A stretch of DNA of 64,000 bases, taken from Kovacikia minuta CCNUW1 (GTDB taxonomy: Bacteria > Cyanobacteriota > Cyanobacteriia > Leptolyngbyales > Leptolyngbyaceae). Position numbers and translations under genes: made by a program. The stretch is taken from contig NZ_CP083583.1 in NCBI RefSeq assembly GCF_020091585.1, positions 1-64,000 of the forward strand. The letters run 5' to 3'. Below are positions 37,047 to 45,203 of this stretch, one piece after another. Under the pieces are notes generated by a model. That model had not been told where the DNA came from. It saw only the letters and a program-made list of their open reading frames with translations, and made no database searches. How positions within the stretch are numbered: position 1 is the stretch's first letter; every line of letters begins with the position of its first letter.

Positions 37047-37455
37047 TATAATCTGCAAGATACTTGTTTCCGTTTCCTTCAGCTTCAGCCTTTTTTCTCA
37101 CTTCTTCCAGATTACGTGTGTACTCATCAATTGAATTCTTCATTTCATATGCGCTTCCTTTCTCTGTAAAGGTATATTTAGGACCTTCGACAGAACCAAA
37201 TTGAGCATCATTTCGGAAGTTCCAATCAATAATAGACCAGCCCGTTCCTGCTGTCATTTCATCATGGTCACTGGATGCATCATCTGGTCCAGAACGGGCA
37301 TTAATATCAAGTTCGTTGTAGCACGTGTTACCAATCTGGGGATTTCCAATATCTCTGCAAGGTGGAACCTCTGCAAAAGCTGGTATAGCCAATGCAACCA
37401 GAAAAGAAAACGTTGCCAAACTAAGAAAAGAACCAAATGCTCGAGATTTATTCAT
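37047..37455 (-). pseudogene. Secreted cassette protein, N-terminal part, split by IS5
   Basis: Signal peptide FGSFLSLATFSFLVALAIPAFA with cleavage after AFA, then a Cys-containing acidic stretch (PPCRDIGNPQIGNTCYNELDINARSGPDD) and a helical part (NSIDEYTRNLEEVRKKAEAEGNG). In the present sequence the frame runs a few codons into the IS5 end and stops at 37024. The function is unknown. The downstream attC relation is lost because of the IS. Confidence 0.72.
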
Positions 37456-37642
37456 TACTGCTCACGAACTCCCCATAACAACATGACACTGATCCTGCAC
37501 GTTGACAGCACAGCAACTACAACATCAGTAAGAATCCAGCCTAATCTCAGGATGCTTACTTTGGCAGTCGGCAAAAGGTCAGGAAAAAGTCAGATGCACT
37601 TCACAGATAATTTCTTAGCCAGGTCATCACCAAGATTCAGCG

Positions 37643-37727
37643 GTCTAACGGCAGAGTTGAGCCGGTACAAATACCTTTTCAATGCCAACCGATCAGTTTG
37701 ATGTTCGGCTCCAACGCAGTGTTCGGC
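37643..37727 (-). other. attC-like recombination site
   Basis: GTCTAAC (37643-37649) and GTTCGGC (37721-37727), 85 bp, arms GAGTTGAGCCG / CGGCTCCAAC. Confidence 0.82.
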
Positions 37728-37771
37728 TGCTTTCAAGCCTAATGTGATTTTACTTGCTTTATCGATGCTCG

Positions 37772-38395
37772 TTACGCGCCAGTGCTCCAGGTGAAAAGAA
37801 CGTATGCCTCTGTTGTGCGAGCAAACAGTTCCTGATGGTTCCATTCATACCTGATCACGATCGCCTCGACCCATTCACCAGGCACGAAACGCTGGTATTC
37901 GGCTTCCTCTGACACACGCTGTCCATCCTTAAAAACTCCCCAGTATGTACCTGGATCTCGCACGTCATAAGGGCTATCCGAGATCTGCACATGCTGTCCG
38001 CCCACCAGACGCTTACCGCTTCTAACCTCCTTAATAGCATTTACAATCCCACGGGTAACTAGAGAGGTCTCCTTGTGCCATTCCTCTACGCTACAGGGTG
38101 CAAATACTACTTCATTCCCGTAGCCACTATTTTCAGTAAGTGAGCGGAAAAACAATGTTGAGCAAGAAGCATCTACCTTGAAGTCTACTTCTTGTTCCAA
38201 GTACTGTCGCCAGAGGCATACAAATGCATGTGTTTCATCCTCACAGTCGCGAGATGCAACCCAGCGGAATTGAGCGTCACACCAAAGCTCATCGAACGTA
38301 CCGAACCAGAGAGTATGAACACGCGGTTCGCGAGATTCTAGCCATCTCACTACATCATCTAATCTAGATTGCAGTATTGAAAGAGAAAGATCCAT
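37772..38395 (-). CDS. Cassette protein of unknown function
   Basis: 207 residues, soluble, Trp- and charge-rich (VVRWLESREPRVHTLWFGTFDELW, WRQYLEQEVDF, GTYWGVFKDGQRVSEEAEYQRF). No membrane helix, signal or known catalytic motif is visible. It lies between two attC sites in the array direction, so it is a one-gene cassette. Its stop is 44 bases from the attC. Confidence 0.65.
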   Translation of the reverse strand: MDLSLSILQSRLDDVVRWLESREPRVHTLWFGTFDELWCDAQFRWVASRDCEDETHAFVCLWRQYLEQEVDFKVDASCSTLFFRSLTENSGYGNEVVFAPCSVEEWHKETSLVTRGIVNAIKEVRSGKRLVGGQHVQISDSPYDVRDPGTYWGVFKDGQRVSEEAEYQRFVPGEWVEAIVIRYEWNHQELFARTTEAYVLFTWSTGA

Positions 38396-38422
38396 TCAGC
38401 TTACAAAATTAACAATAGTGCC

Positions 38423-38508
38423 GCCGAACGGTGAAGTGCAGCAGCGGCAGACAAACTCGAACTCTACACCAGTAGCCTTCGACCGTCCGCTGCCACGCAG
38501 TGTTATGC
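38423..38508 (-). other. attC-like recombination site
   Basis: GCCGAAC (38423-38429) and GTTATGC (38502-38508), 86 bp, arms GTGCAGCAGCGGCAG / CCGTCCGCTGCCACGCA. Confidence 0.86.
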
Positions 38509-38544
38509 CGCCGAGATCGCACTCTCATCTGGATTTACTAGTTA

Positions 38545-38994
38545 TTAGGATTCAATAGCATCATTAGATGGTGGATGCCAACCGCCCTGAATCCACAGAC
38601 GACGGGCTTTAACAATCGCCCTCTCATTATGCTCTTGGTCATTTAAATCTAAGCGATCGCACGTTGCACGCCCAATTGAAGTCTTGCCTCGAATTACCAA
38701 ACCGCCTTTTTCCCAAACAAAATGCTCATTCCACTGATGCAGTCGTGGGTTAAACAACTGAGTAGAAACTTGAGATTCTGGGTCAGTTCCCTCTGTGAAG
38801 TTGTAACGGTAGCTATTACATCGCTGGCAAGCCAAAGCCAAATTTTCAAATGTATCTGCCCCTCCACGCGATCGCGGCTGGATATGATCAATTTCAAACG
38901 GCGCTGCACTGGCTTCTTCAGAGGAGTGGCAGTATTCACACAGATATTTAGCCCGTTCTCTGACCTGCTGCCGAATTTCTCTTGAAATTGCCAT
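38545..38994 (-). CDS. HNH endonuclease-like protein
   Basis: 149 residues with the complete HNH fold: zinc Cys pair CEYCHSS (about residues 19-25), catalytic FEIDHIQPRSRGGADTFENLALAC, and second Cys pair CQRCNSYR. This form (McrA/Cas9-like beta-beta-alpha metal fold) occurs in many stand-alone cyanobacterial HNH proteins, usually next to a gene like the 80-residue one two bases upstream. Target and role are unknown; cassettes often carry such nucleases. Confidence 0.85.
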   Translation of the reverse strand: MAISREIRQQVRERAKYLCEYCHSSEEASAAPFEIDHIQPRSRGGADTFENLALACQRCNSYRYNFTEGTDPESQVSTQLFNPRLHQWNEHFVWEKGGLVIRGKTSIGRATCDRLDLNDQEHNERAIVKARRLWIQGGWHPPSNDAIES

Positions 38995-38996
38995 AT

Positions 38997-39239
38997 CTAC
39001 GCAGACTCAGCAATAATCTTTGCATTGAGCAGGGTAAAGATCCGATCGAGTTCTAAGATCCCAGTCAGCTCAACCGCTTCATCAGGTGTCAACTGGGATT
39101 CTCGCCGCTTCTCATTCAAACTCTCCAGTCGCCCTTGCAAGTCCTCACTGAACTTGAACAAGAACAATCCTCGAACTGGCTGGATTTGAATGCCCGCATC
39201 AACAAAGGACGAGGGTTGGATCATCAGTTGTGCATTCAT
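38997..39239 (-). CDS. Small partner of the HNH protein
   Basis: 80 residues (QPSSFVDAGIQIQPVRGLFLFKFSEDLQGRLESLNEKRRESQLTPDEAVELTGILELDRIFTLLNAKIIAESA), the C-terminal two thirds helical. The stop is two bases before the HNH start, so they are co-transcribed. It may modulate the nuclease, but no function is known to me. Confidence 0.7.
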   Translation of the reverse strand: MNAQLMIQPSSFVDAGIQIQPVRGLFLFKFSEDLQGRLESLNEKRRESQLTPDEAVELTGILELDRIFTLLNAKIIAESA

Positions 39240-39308
39240 GGTTCACCTTAGAGGCTATGCTATGCCGTGCTACCCTTACAAAGGGTATGTTTGATAGCAT
39301 AACTAATC

Positions 39309-39731
39309 TCATTCAGGTTCACCAAGATAGGGCTGAAGATACTCAAGGATCTCCTCATAACCATTAGACTCAGCAATATTTTCAGCAGTATCGCCCTGGT
39401 AGCTTTGCAAATTTACTCTCGCACCAGCTTCTACCAAAGTTCGCACAATTTCTATATGTCCTCCTGCAACTGCATCCATTAAAGCTATCAGCCCATCAGA
39501 AAGTTGCCGCGCATTTACGTCTGCTCCAGAGTCTAACAAGATTTTTACAATTTCTAAATCTCCTTCAAAGGCTGCTGCACCAAGCGGAGTGTGATCATCA
39601 ATATGGCTGAGATGGATATTGACACCTCTCGCTATGCATTCACGAACCTTCTCTACATCACCTTGAGCAATTGCAATAGAAAACTCGTTATAAAGTTCTG
39701 GATCGTGGTTATTCAGTGCAGTATTGCTCAT
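39309..39731 (-). CDS. Ankyrin-repeat protein
   Basis: 140 residues from ATG 39731 (MSNTALNNHDPELYNEF), chosen because it begins the repeat domain. About four ankyrin repeats are seen, with consensus pieces DDHTPLGAAAFEGDLEIVKILLDSGADVNAR and GLIALMDAVAGGHIEIVRTLVEAGARVNLQ. Such proteins act in protein binding. It shares a stretch without intervening attC with the two HNH genes; whether it is a separate cassette that lost its site is unclear. Confidence 0.82.
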   Translation of the reverse strand: MSNTALNNHDPELYNEFSIAIAQGDVEKVRECIARGVNIHLSHIDDHTPLGAAAFEGDLEIVKILLDSGADVNARQLSDGLIALMDAVAGGHIEIVRTLVEAGARVNLQSYQGDTAENIAESNGYEEILEYLQPYLGEPE

Positions 39732-39820
39732 ATTGGCAATTCCGAAATGGAGGTTCAATTGCAATAAATTATCTGACGACACTAGCAGTTCTCAAATAAA
39801 GTCCCCACTGAGGACTTGCA

Positions 39821-39903
39821 GCATAACGGCACAATGCAGCGGTTGCAAAGGACTGAAACGCAGCAACGATCGCCCGTCAATCCGCTGCCATGACGTGTTA
39901 GCT
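39821..39903 (-). other. attC-like recombination site
   Basis: GCATAAC (39821-39827) and GTTAGCT (39897-39903), 83 bp, arms CACAATGCAGCGG / CCGCTGCCATGACGTG. Confidence 0.86.
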
Positions 39904-40125
39904 GGCACTCGCACCGATCGCCCCCCAACTACGCCTCACCCACAACCTCCTGAGCGTTTGCGGACTGACCGATCGCCCCTCGCTACTGCCCTCACCGACA
40001 ACCTTCTGGGCGCTTTCGCCACCACAGACAAAACTCAAACCACTGCCTCAACAGACCATGTTCTGGGCGTTTTCGGCTTCACAGACCATCTTCAACGACG
40101 GAGTGCAAGGACTGGATGCGGAGCC
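39904..40125. other. Short orphan cassette (222 bp), homologous to 34287-34507
   Basis: Flanked by attC sites on both sides. No minus-strand gene fits. The plus-strand frame (TRTDRPPTTPHPQPPERLRTDRSPLATAL...) is similar to that of the other copy. Repeated blocks around GAGCGTTTGCGG and GGGCGTTTTCGG give it internal near-repeats. Confidence 0.6.
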
Positions 40126-40213
40126 AGCTAACGGTTCAAATCAGCGGCGGCAGACAACCTTGACTTCAATACTAGCGGCTTTCGACCGTCCGCCTGCATT
40201 TGAATTGTTAGCC
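40126..40213 (-). other. attC-like recombination site
   Basis: AGCTAAC (40126-40132) and GTTAGCC (40207-40213), 88 bp, arms GGTTCAAATCAGCGGCGG / CCGTCCGCCTGCATTTGAA. Confidence 0.88.
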
Positions 40214-40249
40214 TGCGCGCATGGAACAACTCCATACCAAAACAACAAG

Positions 40250-40921
40250 TCACTGTTTCAACTTAGCTTGTCGCCTGATCAGCAGCCTTGGTAGCCAACC
40301 AGTCACACCTGAATTTGCCTTGACAGCAACTCTGGTAATATTTTCAACTTGTTGAACCACATTACGCATTCGTGGGTTGATAGTGTCTTCATCCTCCCCC
40401 ATGTACCAGAAAATTGCTTCATGCTTGTGCATTGCATCTAGATGCTTCTGAAACTCGTCGTCTGACATTTGCACCCTGCCTTGTCTCCGCCAATAATGAG
40501 TACCAAGCATACGTGCAGATATAAAAATTTCGCTTAGTATTTTATCCATTTCCTTGAATGGCTCGCCTGCCTGTGAGCCAAAGGCAGCCATAAAACGATA
40601 TTTCATTGAACGAAGTTCAGCAAACAACTTCTCTCGCTTTTGATATCGCTCAAAAACTACGTAGGCTTGATCTAGTAATTGAGATTCCTCTTCCCTCTCA
40701 TAATCAGCACGCTTACGGGACTTACCCTCGTCCGTATAGGAAAAAGGATTCCTAATTTCACGTATTGCATCCTCAGCTTCATAAAACATAGCGAGAACAG
40801 ATTCAGCTAATTCTATTTGCCGTTTTCCAATAAATTCTCGTTTCCAAGCAGAAACACCCGACACAAATGAGATAGCAGCAATAGCTACTGATATTGAAGT
40901 TATTACATTAGCAGCGTTCAT
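40250..40921 (-). CDS. Cassette protein with N-terminal membrane anchor, unknown function
   Basis: 223 residues. One N-terminal hydrophobic helix (VITSISVAIAAISFVSGVSAW) is followed by a long helical, charged domain (QIELAESVLAMFYEAEDAIREIRNPF, LFAELRSMKYRFMAAFG, FKEMDKILSEIFISARML). This looks like a membrane-tethered helical protein without enzyme motif. Such proteins are found in scattered bacterial genomes as accessory genes. The stop lies 37 bases from the attC, so this is a simple cassette. Confidence 0.68.
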   Translation of the reverse strand: MNAANVITSISVAIAAISFVSGVSAWKREFIGKRQIELAESVLAMFYEAEDAIREIRNPFSYTDEGKSRKRADYEREEESQLLDQAYVVFERYQKREKLFAELRSMKYRFMAAFGSQAGEPFKEMDKILSEIFISARMLGTHYWRRQGRVQMSDDEFQKHLDAMHKHEAIFWYMGEDEDTINPRMRNVVQQVENITRVAVKANSGVTGWLPRLLIRRQAKLKQ

Positions 40922-41078
40922 AGTTGCTGAATCTAAACCTGCATGAATAGATGTTCAAAGCTAATTTAGCAACATTTGAGTATCAATTCAAAACCAGTCA
41001 ATTTCTGAGAATTTGACAACAGCTTGAACCAGCACATCGGAGATAACCTTTAGGTTGTGCCACACAGATAACTCAGCG

Positions 41079-41165
41079 GGCTAACGGTTCGGGTCAGCGG
41101 TTGCCGGGATTTTTGCATCCCACCCAAGCGGCTTCGGTCAATCCGCTGCACCCGAATTGTTAGCC
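41079..41165 (-). other. attC-like recombination site
   Basis: GGCTAAC (41079-41085) and GTTAGCC (41159-41165), 87 bp. The inner arms GGTTCGGGTCAGCGG and CCGCTGCACCCGAATT pair with one extrahelical base. It is nearly identical to the neighbouring site at 42184. Confidence 0.92.
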
Positions 41166-41197
41166 TGCGCCACAGCAGTCATAGAATTCAGTAATCT

Positions 41198-41944
41198 TTA
41201 AGCATCTGGGGTGAGAGAGGTTCTCCGTGCAACACGAGCTTTTTGACGAGATTTGATGAGAGCAGCTTCATATTTAGCGTAGCTCTTCGTTCGCATGTTG
41301 GTTCTGACCTGATAGAGCTTTCTAAAGTGCGTTTCAAAATCACGTTCAAACGTGGTTGGACTCACAACCAAATCATGAACTACATCAGCCATATGACCAA
41401 TGAGCGCAAGTTTAAATTGCAACGTTTGTAAATTTTCTTTATTAATATCTTGATACTTACTTGACTCGACACCTGTACCATCACTATTTAGTGGGTATAT
41501 CCATTGACCATGTGCCAATTTATTTCTAATTTCAATAATTATGCGTAATTCTTGATCAAGAACTTCGTGAAGAGCTTCCCGCCTTGCAGCATGGGCAACT
41601 CCTAATACCCGTTTATCAAGTGGAACCTTGCTGATACCATGGTGTTTACGAAAAGCAAGATCAACAGTATGTTTCCACTGATCTAACTGAGTGTTTTTGG
41701 CATAGACTTCAGCACGCTCGCTATCATTGAACCCAAACTCTTCATGAAGCAGTTTTTGCAACCGACATTCTGCCCAAGCACCAATAAGAAATGAGTATGT
41801 CCGCAGAAGTGTGCGAAGGCTCTTTTGGGGATCGCTAGACGCAATTGCAGACCGAGCTAATCGAGCTACATTGTTTAGAGCAGTATCTAGTTCTCGAAGG
41901 TTTGCGACGTGATATGAGTAAAGCTTAGAAGGATTCCTATGCAT
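41198..41944 (-). CDS. HEPN-like protein in a cassette
   Basis: 248 residues from ATG 41944 (MHRNPSKLYSYHVANL); an upstream start adds 18 residues. The mostly helical sequence contains IIIEIRNKLAHGQW (about residues 138-151), the R-x4-H motif typical of HEPN RNase domains. An earlier helical block (LLRTYSFLIGAWAECRLQKLLHE) fits the same class. HEPN proteins serve as toxins or defence RNases. No partner nucleotidyltransferase is adjacent. The stop is 33 bases from the attC. Confidence 0.62.
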   Translation of the reverse strand: MHRNPSKLYSYHVANLRELDTALNNVARLARSAIASSDPQKSLRTLLRTYSFLIGAWAECRLQKLLHEEFGFNDSERAEVYAKNTQLDQWKHTVDLAFRKHHGISKVPLDKRVLGVAHAARREALHEVLDQELRIIIEIRNKLAHGQWIYPLNSDGTGVESSKYQDINKENLQTLQFKLALIGHMADVVHDLVVSPTTFERDFETHFRKLYQVRTNMRTKSYAKYEAALIKSRQKARVARRTSLTPDA

Positions 41945-42017
41945 TTTTAGCAGCAAGATTAGATTGCACAAATAAATGCATATGGAGTAATATCGCAAAT
42001 TGCTCTTACTGAATATT

Positions 42018-42084
42018 CACGGCAGGGGAATTGAACCCCTACTCATACTCCGCAGAGCGGTGTGTTTTCCCTTACACCATCGTG
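42018..42084 (-). tRNA. tRNA-like sequence, degenerate, in a cassette
   Basis: On the minus strand: acceptor strands CACGATG / TGCCGTG (outer four pairs good), D-arm GTGTAAGGGAAAACAC with GGG loop, and T-arm AGGGGTTCAATTCCCCT (perfect 5-bp stem, canonical TTCAATT loop). The anticodon region CCGCTCTGCGGAGTATG does not make a normal 5-bp stem, and the total is short (67 nt). I cannot name an isotype. Probably a tRNA pseudogene or tRNA mimic between two attC sites. Confidence 0.45.
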
Positions 42085-42183
42085 CAGTAAAAATTATAAC
42101 TGCAACAAAATCCCTCTGCCAAGTGGCAGATAGGGACAAACCAACAGATAAGCTTCAAGTACTGCCTAACTAATAAATCAGCA

Positions 42184-42270
42184 GGCTAACGGTTCGGGTC
42201 AGCGGTTGCCAATATCTTTGCATCTCACCCAAGCGGATTCGGTCAATCCGCTGCACCCGAATTGTTAGGT
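42184..42270 (-). other. attC-like recombination site
   Basis: GGCTAAC (42184-42190) and GTTAGGT (42264-42270), 87 bp, arms GGTTCGGGTCAGCGG / CCGCTGCACCCGAATT. Confidence 0.92.
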
Positions 42271-42293
42271 GGCGTTGCAACTTGAGACGTAAA

Positions 42294-43205
42294 TCAAAGC
42301 ACTTTAGGATCTCCTGATAAGGGATGAATATATATCTCCCCTCTAGTTTGAGCAGCTTTGACCTTCGCATCTATTAGTTGACGAAAGGTGAGCCGCTCTT
42401 CCAAAACACAAACTAAATCCTCGCCATCAACAAAAATTGTTTTGATTGCCTTGCCTTGCACAATACTTCTTACAACATTGTCGCTGAAGCCATGAATTGA
42501 AACAAAAATTCCTCGCCCATACATTTTGCCTTCAACCTTACCAACAAATTGATAAACAGGCTCATTGCTAGATGATTGATCCTGCCACTTCGCTTCTATG
42601 AGATAGTGTTCACCGTCATACTTGACAGCACCATCAATCTGTTCTCCCACAACACGAAAAGGCTCTGTTACCTCTAACTGGGATAAACGTCCTAATTCAA
42701 GCAGGATTTTCTCTAATTCATATCCCCGTTGTTGTATAGACGTTTTGCCACTATGAAGTTCTAAGAAATGCTTCTTAAGCTCCTGAATAGTATTTTTGGG
42801 TTCTTGCTGTTCACGTTTTAACCTTTCTTGCCGCTCTCTTTCTGCCTGGAGTTTAGCATCTCGAATTTCCTGTAGCTGGCGAAGATGATCAAGATTCCTT
42901 TTGGCTTCGTCACGATTTAACTTTTTGAGTTTATCAAAGTAATAGGGATCAAAATGCGACCATTCTGTTAGCGATTTAAGCATGGCTCTAAACGAGCCTA
43001 ACCCTCCATCATCCCTATCTGAGAGACGATTAAAAACGCGATCAACCATCGCAGCACGACTGAGTTCTTCTTGATAGTTGTCCAGTACCTTAAGATCGGG
43101 CTGCGTACAATGATTTTTGAAGAAGGAGTAGATGTGCTCCTTCTTCCACATTACTGAGAGAATACAGTCACGCATACAACCTTTTACATCAGACGGGAAA
43201 GCCAT
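42294..43205 (-). CDS. Mrr-like restriction endonuclease-fold protein
   Basis: 303 residues. The N-terminal domain (about 1-90) is helical (KKEHIYSFFKNHCTQPDL, RVFNRLSDRDDGGLGSFRAMLKSL). A coiled coil follows (about 95-150, RDAKLQAERERQERLKREQQ). The C-terminal part carries the REase core: RGYELEKILLELGRL, EQIDGAVKYDGEHYLIEAKW (D and ExK), and VYQFVGKVEGKMYGRGIFVSIHGFS. Mrr-type enzymes cut modified or foreign DNA. It is the last cassette gene before the chromosomal flank, 24 bases from its attC. Confidence 0.8.
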   Translation of the reverse strand: MAFPSDVKGCMRDCILSVMWKKEHIYSFFKNHCTQPDLKVLDNYQEELSRAAMVDRVFNRLSDRDDGGLGSFRAMLKSLTEWSHFDPYYFDKLKKLNRDEAKRNLDHLRQLQEIRDAKLQAERERQERLKREQQEPKNTIQELKKHFLELHSGKTSIQQRGYELEKILLELGRLSQLEVTEPFRVVGEQIDGAVKYDGEHYLIEAKWQDQSSSNEPVYQFVGKVEGKMYGRGIFVSIHGFSDNVVRSIVQGKAIKTIFVDGEDLVCVLEERLTFRQLIDAKVKAAQTRGEIYIHPLSGDPKVL

Positions 43206-43394
43206 GTAGGTACTCTAAAAATGCTTTAACCGATGGTTCTGAAACAATTTTAGCGTTTGCCTTCAATTATGTCCTGGCAGAAGTTTTGTAGCTAATGTTA
43301 CATAGCCCTGGCAATTGCAGGGAACCTATGGCTAATGCCTCAACCAAGGGCTAAAGCCACCTAACTCTTATTTAGACTGATCCTAGTCTCCCTA

Positions 43395-43641
43395 ATCTGG
43401 ATAACCACCCTATTTGGGGTGATTAGGCGGATTTGAATCGAGATAACATCCCGTATTGGGAAGATAGGCTGAAATTTATCTGTATAACTCCCGAAAATGG
43501 GATCTTATGCTGCTTGAGATCTGTATAACCACCCAAATTGGGATCTTATGCTGCTTGAGATCTGAATAACCACCCAAATTGGGATCTTATTCAGATCCAG
43601 ATCTGCATAATTACCCGGATTGGAGGTGTTATGCACATTTC
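43395..43641. repeat. Six tandem 41-42-bp repeats with internal dyad
   Basis: Units start at 43395, 43437, 43478, 43519, 43560 and 43601. The best-conserved part is ATAACCACCCAAATTGGGATC followed by TTAT, an imperfect palindrome centred on AAATTT-like sequence. Units three to five are nearly identical and the outer ones are diverged. No open frame crosses them convincingly. Position: between the outermost cassette gene and the chromosomal flank. Confidence 0.88.
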
Positions 43642-43713
43642 ACTCTGCATCGTAGCCTTGCGAAAGGGAGTTCGGCAGATCACTTAACTAAAATTTAATC
43701 AAAGGAAAAAGTA

Positions 43714-43745
43714 AAGGGCGGGACTTCGCCCTTTCGTTCTTTTCG
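43714..43745. terminator. Hairpin terminator
   Basis: AAAGGGCGGGACTTCGCCCTTT followed by CGTTCTTTT: an 8-bp stem and a T-rich tail on the plus strand. Confidence 0.65.
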
Positions 43746-43842
43746 GTATCTGCAAGCCAACGATGGACACTTGCCCTGGAACTCTGCTGGATCAGGTTCG
43801 GGATGCGATTCGGCTGAAACATTATTCCTAAACGGTAACCGA

Positions 43843-43884
43843 AGGCAGAAGGCAGAAGGCAGAGGGCAGAAGGTAGAGGGTGAA
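43843..43884 (+). repeat. Short heptanucleotide tandem repeats
   Basis: GGCAGAA-type heptamers repeat about five times (AAGGCAGAAGGCAGAAGGCA...). Such repeats are common between cyanobacterial genes. Confidence 0.75.
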
Positions 43885-43944
43885 TGACTGATACAGAGCC
43901 GTTTCAGCCGTTCAATCCGTCCTAACCTTTATTGCCAGTGTCAA

Positions 43945-43978
43945 AAAACCACCCTGTTCAATCATGAGCAAGGTGGTC
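43945..43978. terminator. Hairpin, possible bidirectional terminator
   Basis: AAACCACC ... GGTGGTCGTTT with an interior loop; A and T tracts on both sides. Confidence 0.45.
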
Positions 43979-44160
43979 GTTTAAACGAGTCGGATTGTTA
44001 GCGATGGTTAAGGAATGGGAATTCAATCAGTTCGATCGTGGGTAGGGGCGGGTTTTGCCGTCAAACCATTGCAGGGTAACAACCAGCCTGCTGCCCGTAC
44101 AGTTTGCGGATTGATTAAATCCACGATTTTGAATGCTGCGTGCTGTGTGCTGGGTCGGAA

Positions 44161-44565
44161 TTAGCCAGCCGTCAATTGGCCGATCGCAGGGCTGGCTTTC
44201 TTCTTCTTCGCCACACCGATGCGTGCCTTTGACATTGTGTGTGCCACCGCACTCTTGCGGGCACCTCCCGCCATCACATACTCCTCACTGTCCTTGCCAT
44301 AAAAGGCACCCACTGCCAGAAGCATTCGTTCTGTTAGATCCTTTAACACCTTCTCGGAATCCTGCACCGCTAACGCCAGTTGATCGATCTCCGACAAGGT
44401 GCGGTTGTAATTATCCAGATTCGTTTTGTGGGTTGCAATGGCTGCCGTGTAACCTTGCAAGGTCAAATCCCTGCCCAGATCGAGATTCTGGTCGATCGCT
44501 CCTAAACTAACCGCCCGTTGTTGGGCTTTGCTAAGCGTAGACGAATTCAGTTTTTGTCGAGGCAT
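44161..44565 (-). CDS. Conserved cyanobacterial protein, paralogue of 53478-53924
   Basis: 134 residues from ATG 44565 (MPRQKLNSSTLSKAQQRAV). It shares with 53478-53924 the blocks LGxxLTLQGYxxxL and AFYGKDSEEYVMAGG followed by a basic tail (KARIGVAKKKK). The middle is helical and could form a coiled coil (NLDNYNRTLSEIDQLALAVQDSEKVLKDL). Function unknown. The two paralogues stand on either side of the two CHAT genes, which may not be chance. Confidence 0.7.
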   Translation of the reverse strand: MPRQKLNSSTLSKAQQRAVSLGAIDQNLDLGRDLTLQGYTAAIATHKTNLDNYNRTLSEIDQLALAVQDSEKVLKDLTERMLLAVGAFYGKDSEEYVMAGGARKSAVAHTMSKARIGVAKKKKASPAIGQLTAG

Positions 44566-44870
44566 GGGGATGCATCCTTGTGTATGTTGTGAATAGAGCT
44601 GTTGCCACAAAGCTTGTAGCAAGCGTGGGTCAAACCGTCATGCCAGTGGAACCGCGCTGTCCTAGACGTTTTGACCTCTGCGATACCTCCACTTTAAACA
44701 GCGGATTCATGCCAGGGCTTGGGAGGATTCCCCGAATGATTCGATAAACTTTTCGTGAATTCCTGCGTTAGAGATGCGCATTCCACGGTGTCCGGTTGGT
44801 TGAACCGAGTTGGGTTTGCAGGCAACTGAAGAACCCATTGAGTTCACCCCGTTAAACCAAACCGTTCCTC

Positions 44871-45090
44871 AGGAATGCCAACCGGATATCGAGTTCAGTT
44901 CAGGCAACAGCAGGGAATGTCACCGGGACATTCGGTTTAGTTTAAGCATCAGTAGGGAATGCCGCCAGGATAGCGCGTTCGGTTTAAGCGTCAGCAGGGA
45001 AGGCTGCTGGGACATCCGGTTAGGTTTAAGCGTCAGCAGGGAAGGGGTTGGGTTCATCGAGTTGAGCCTTCATGTTCCTCAGGAATGCTA
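44871..45090 (+). repeat. Five to six 42-bp tandem repeats
   Basis: Units GGGAATGCCGCCAGGATAGC... begin at about 44871, 44913, 44955, 44997 and 45039. Because the unit is 42 bp, one plus-strand frame (44810-45091) reads a 14-residue repeat (SRECRQDSAFGLSV). No clear ribosome site or homology supports translation, so I list it as a repeat. Confidence 0.8.
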
Positions 45091-45203
45091 GGAATTTGCT
45101 TTGAATGACTGGATGAAATACTGCTTTACCGATCGATGACCCGATTTGCCCCAGGGCTGCTACCCTTAGCAAGTTAGAACTCTAGAGTAAGGCATTGGTT
45201 GCA

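Noticed and set aside
43395-43641. CRISPR-like array
   Set aside because: The units are contiguous tandem repeats of 41-42 bp with no spacers and no cas gene nearby.
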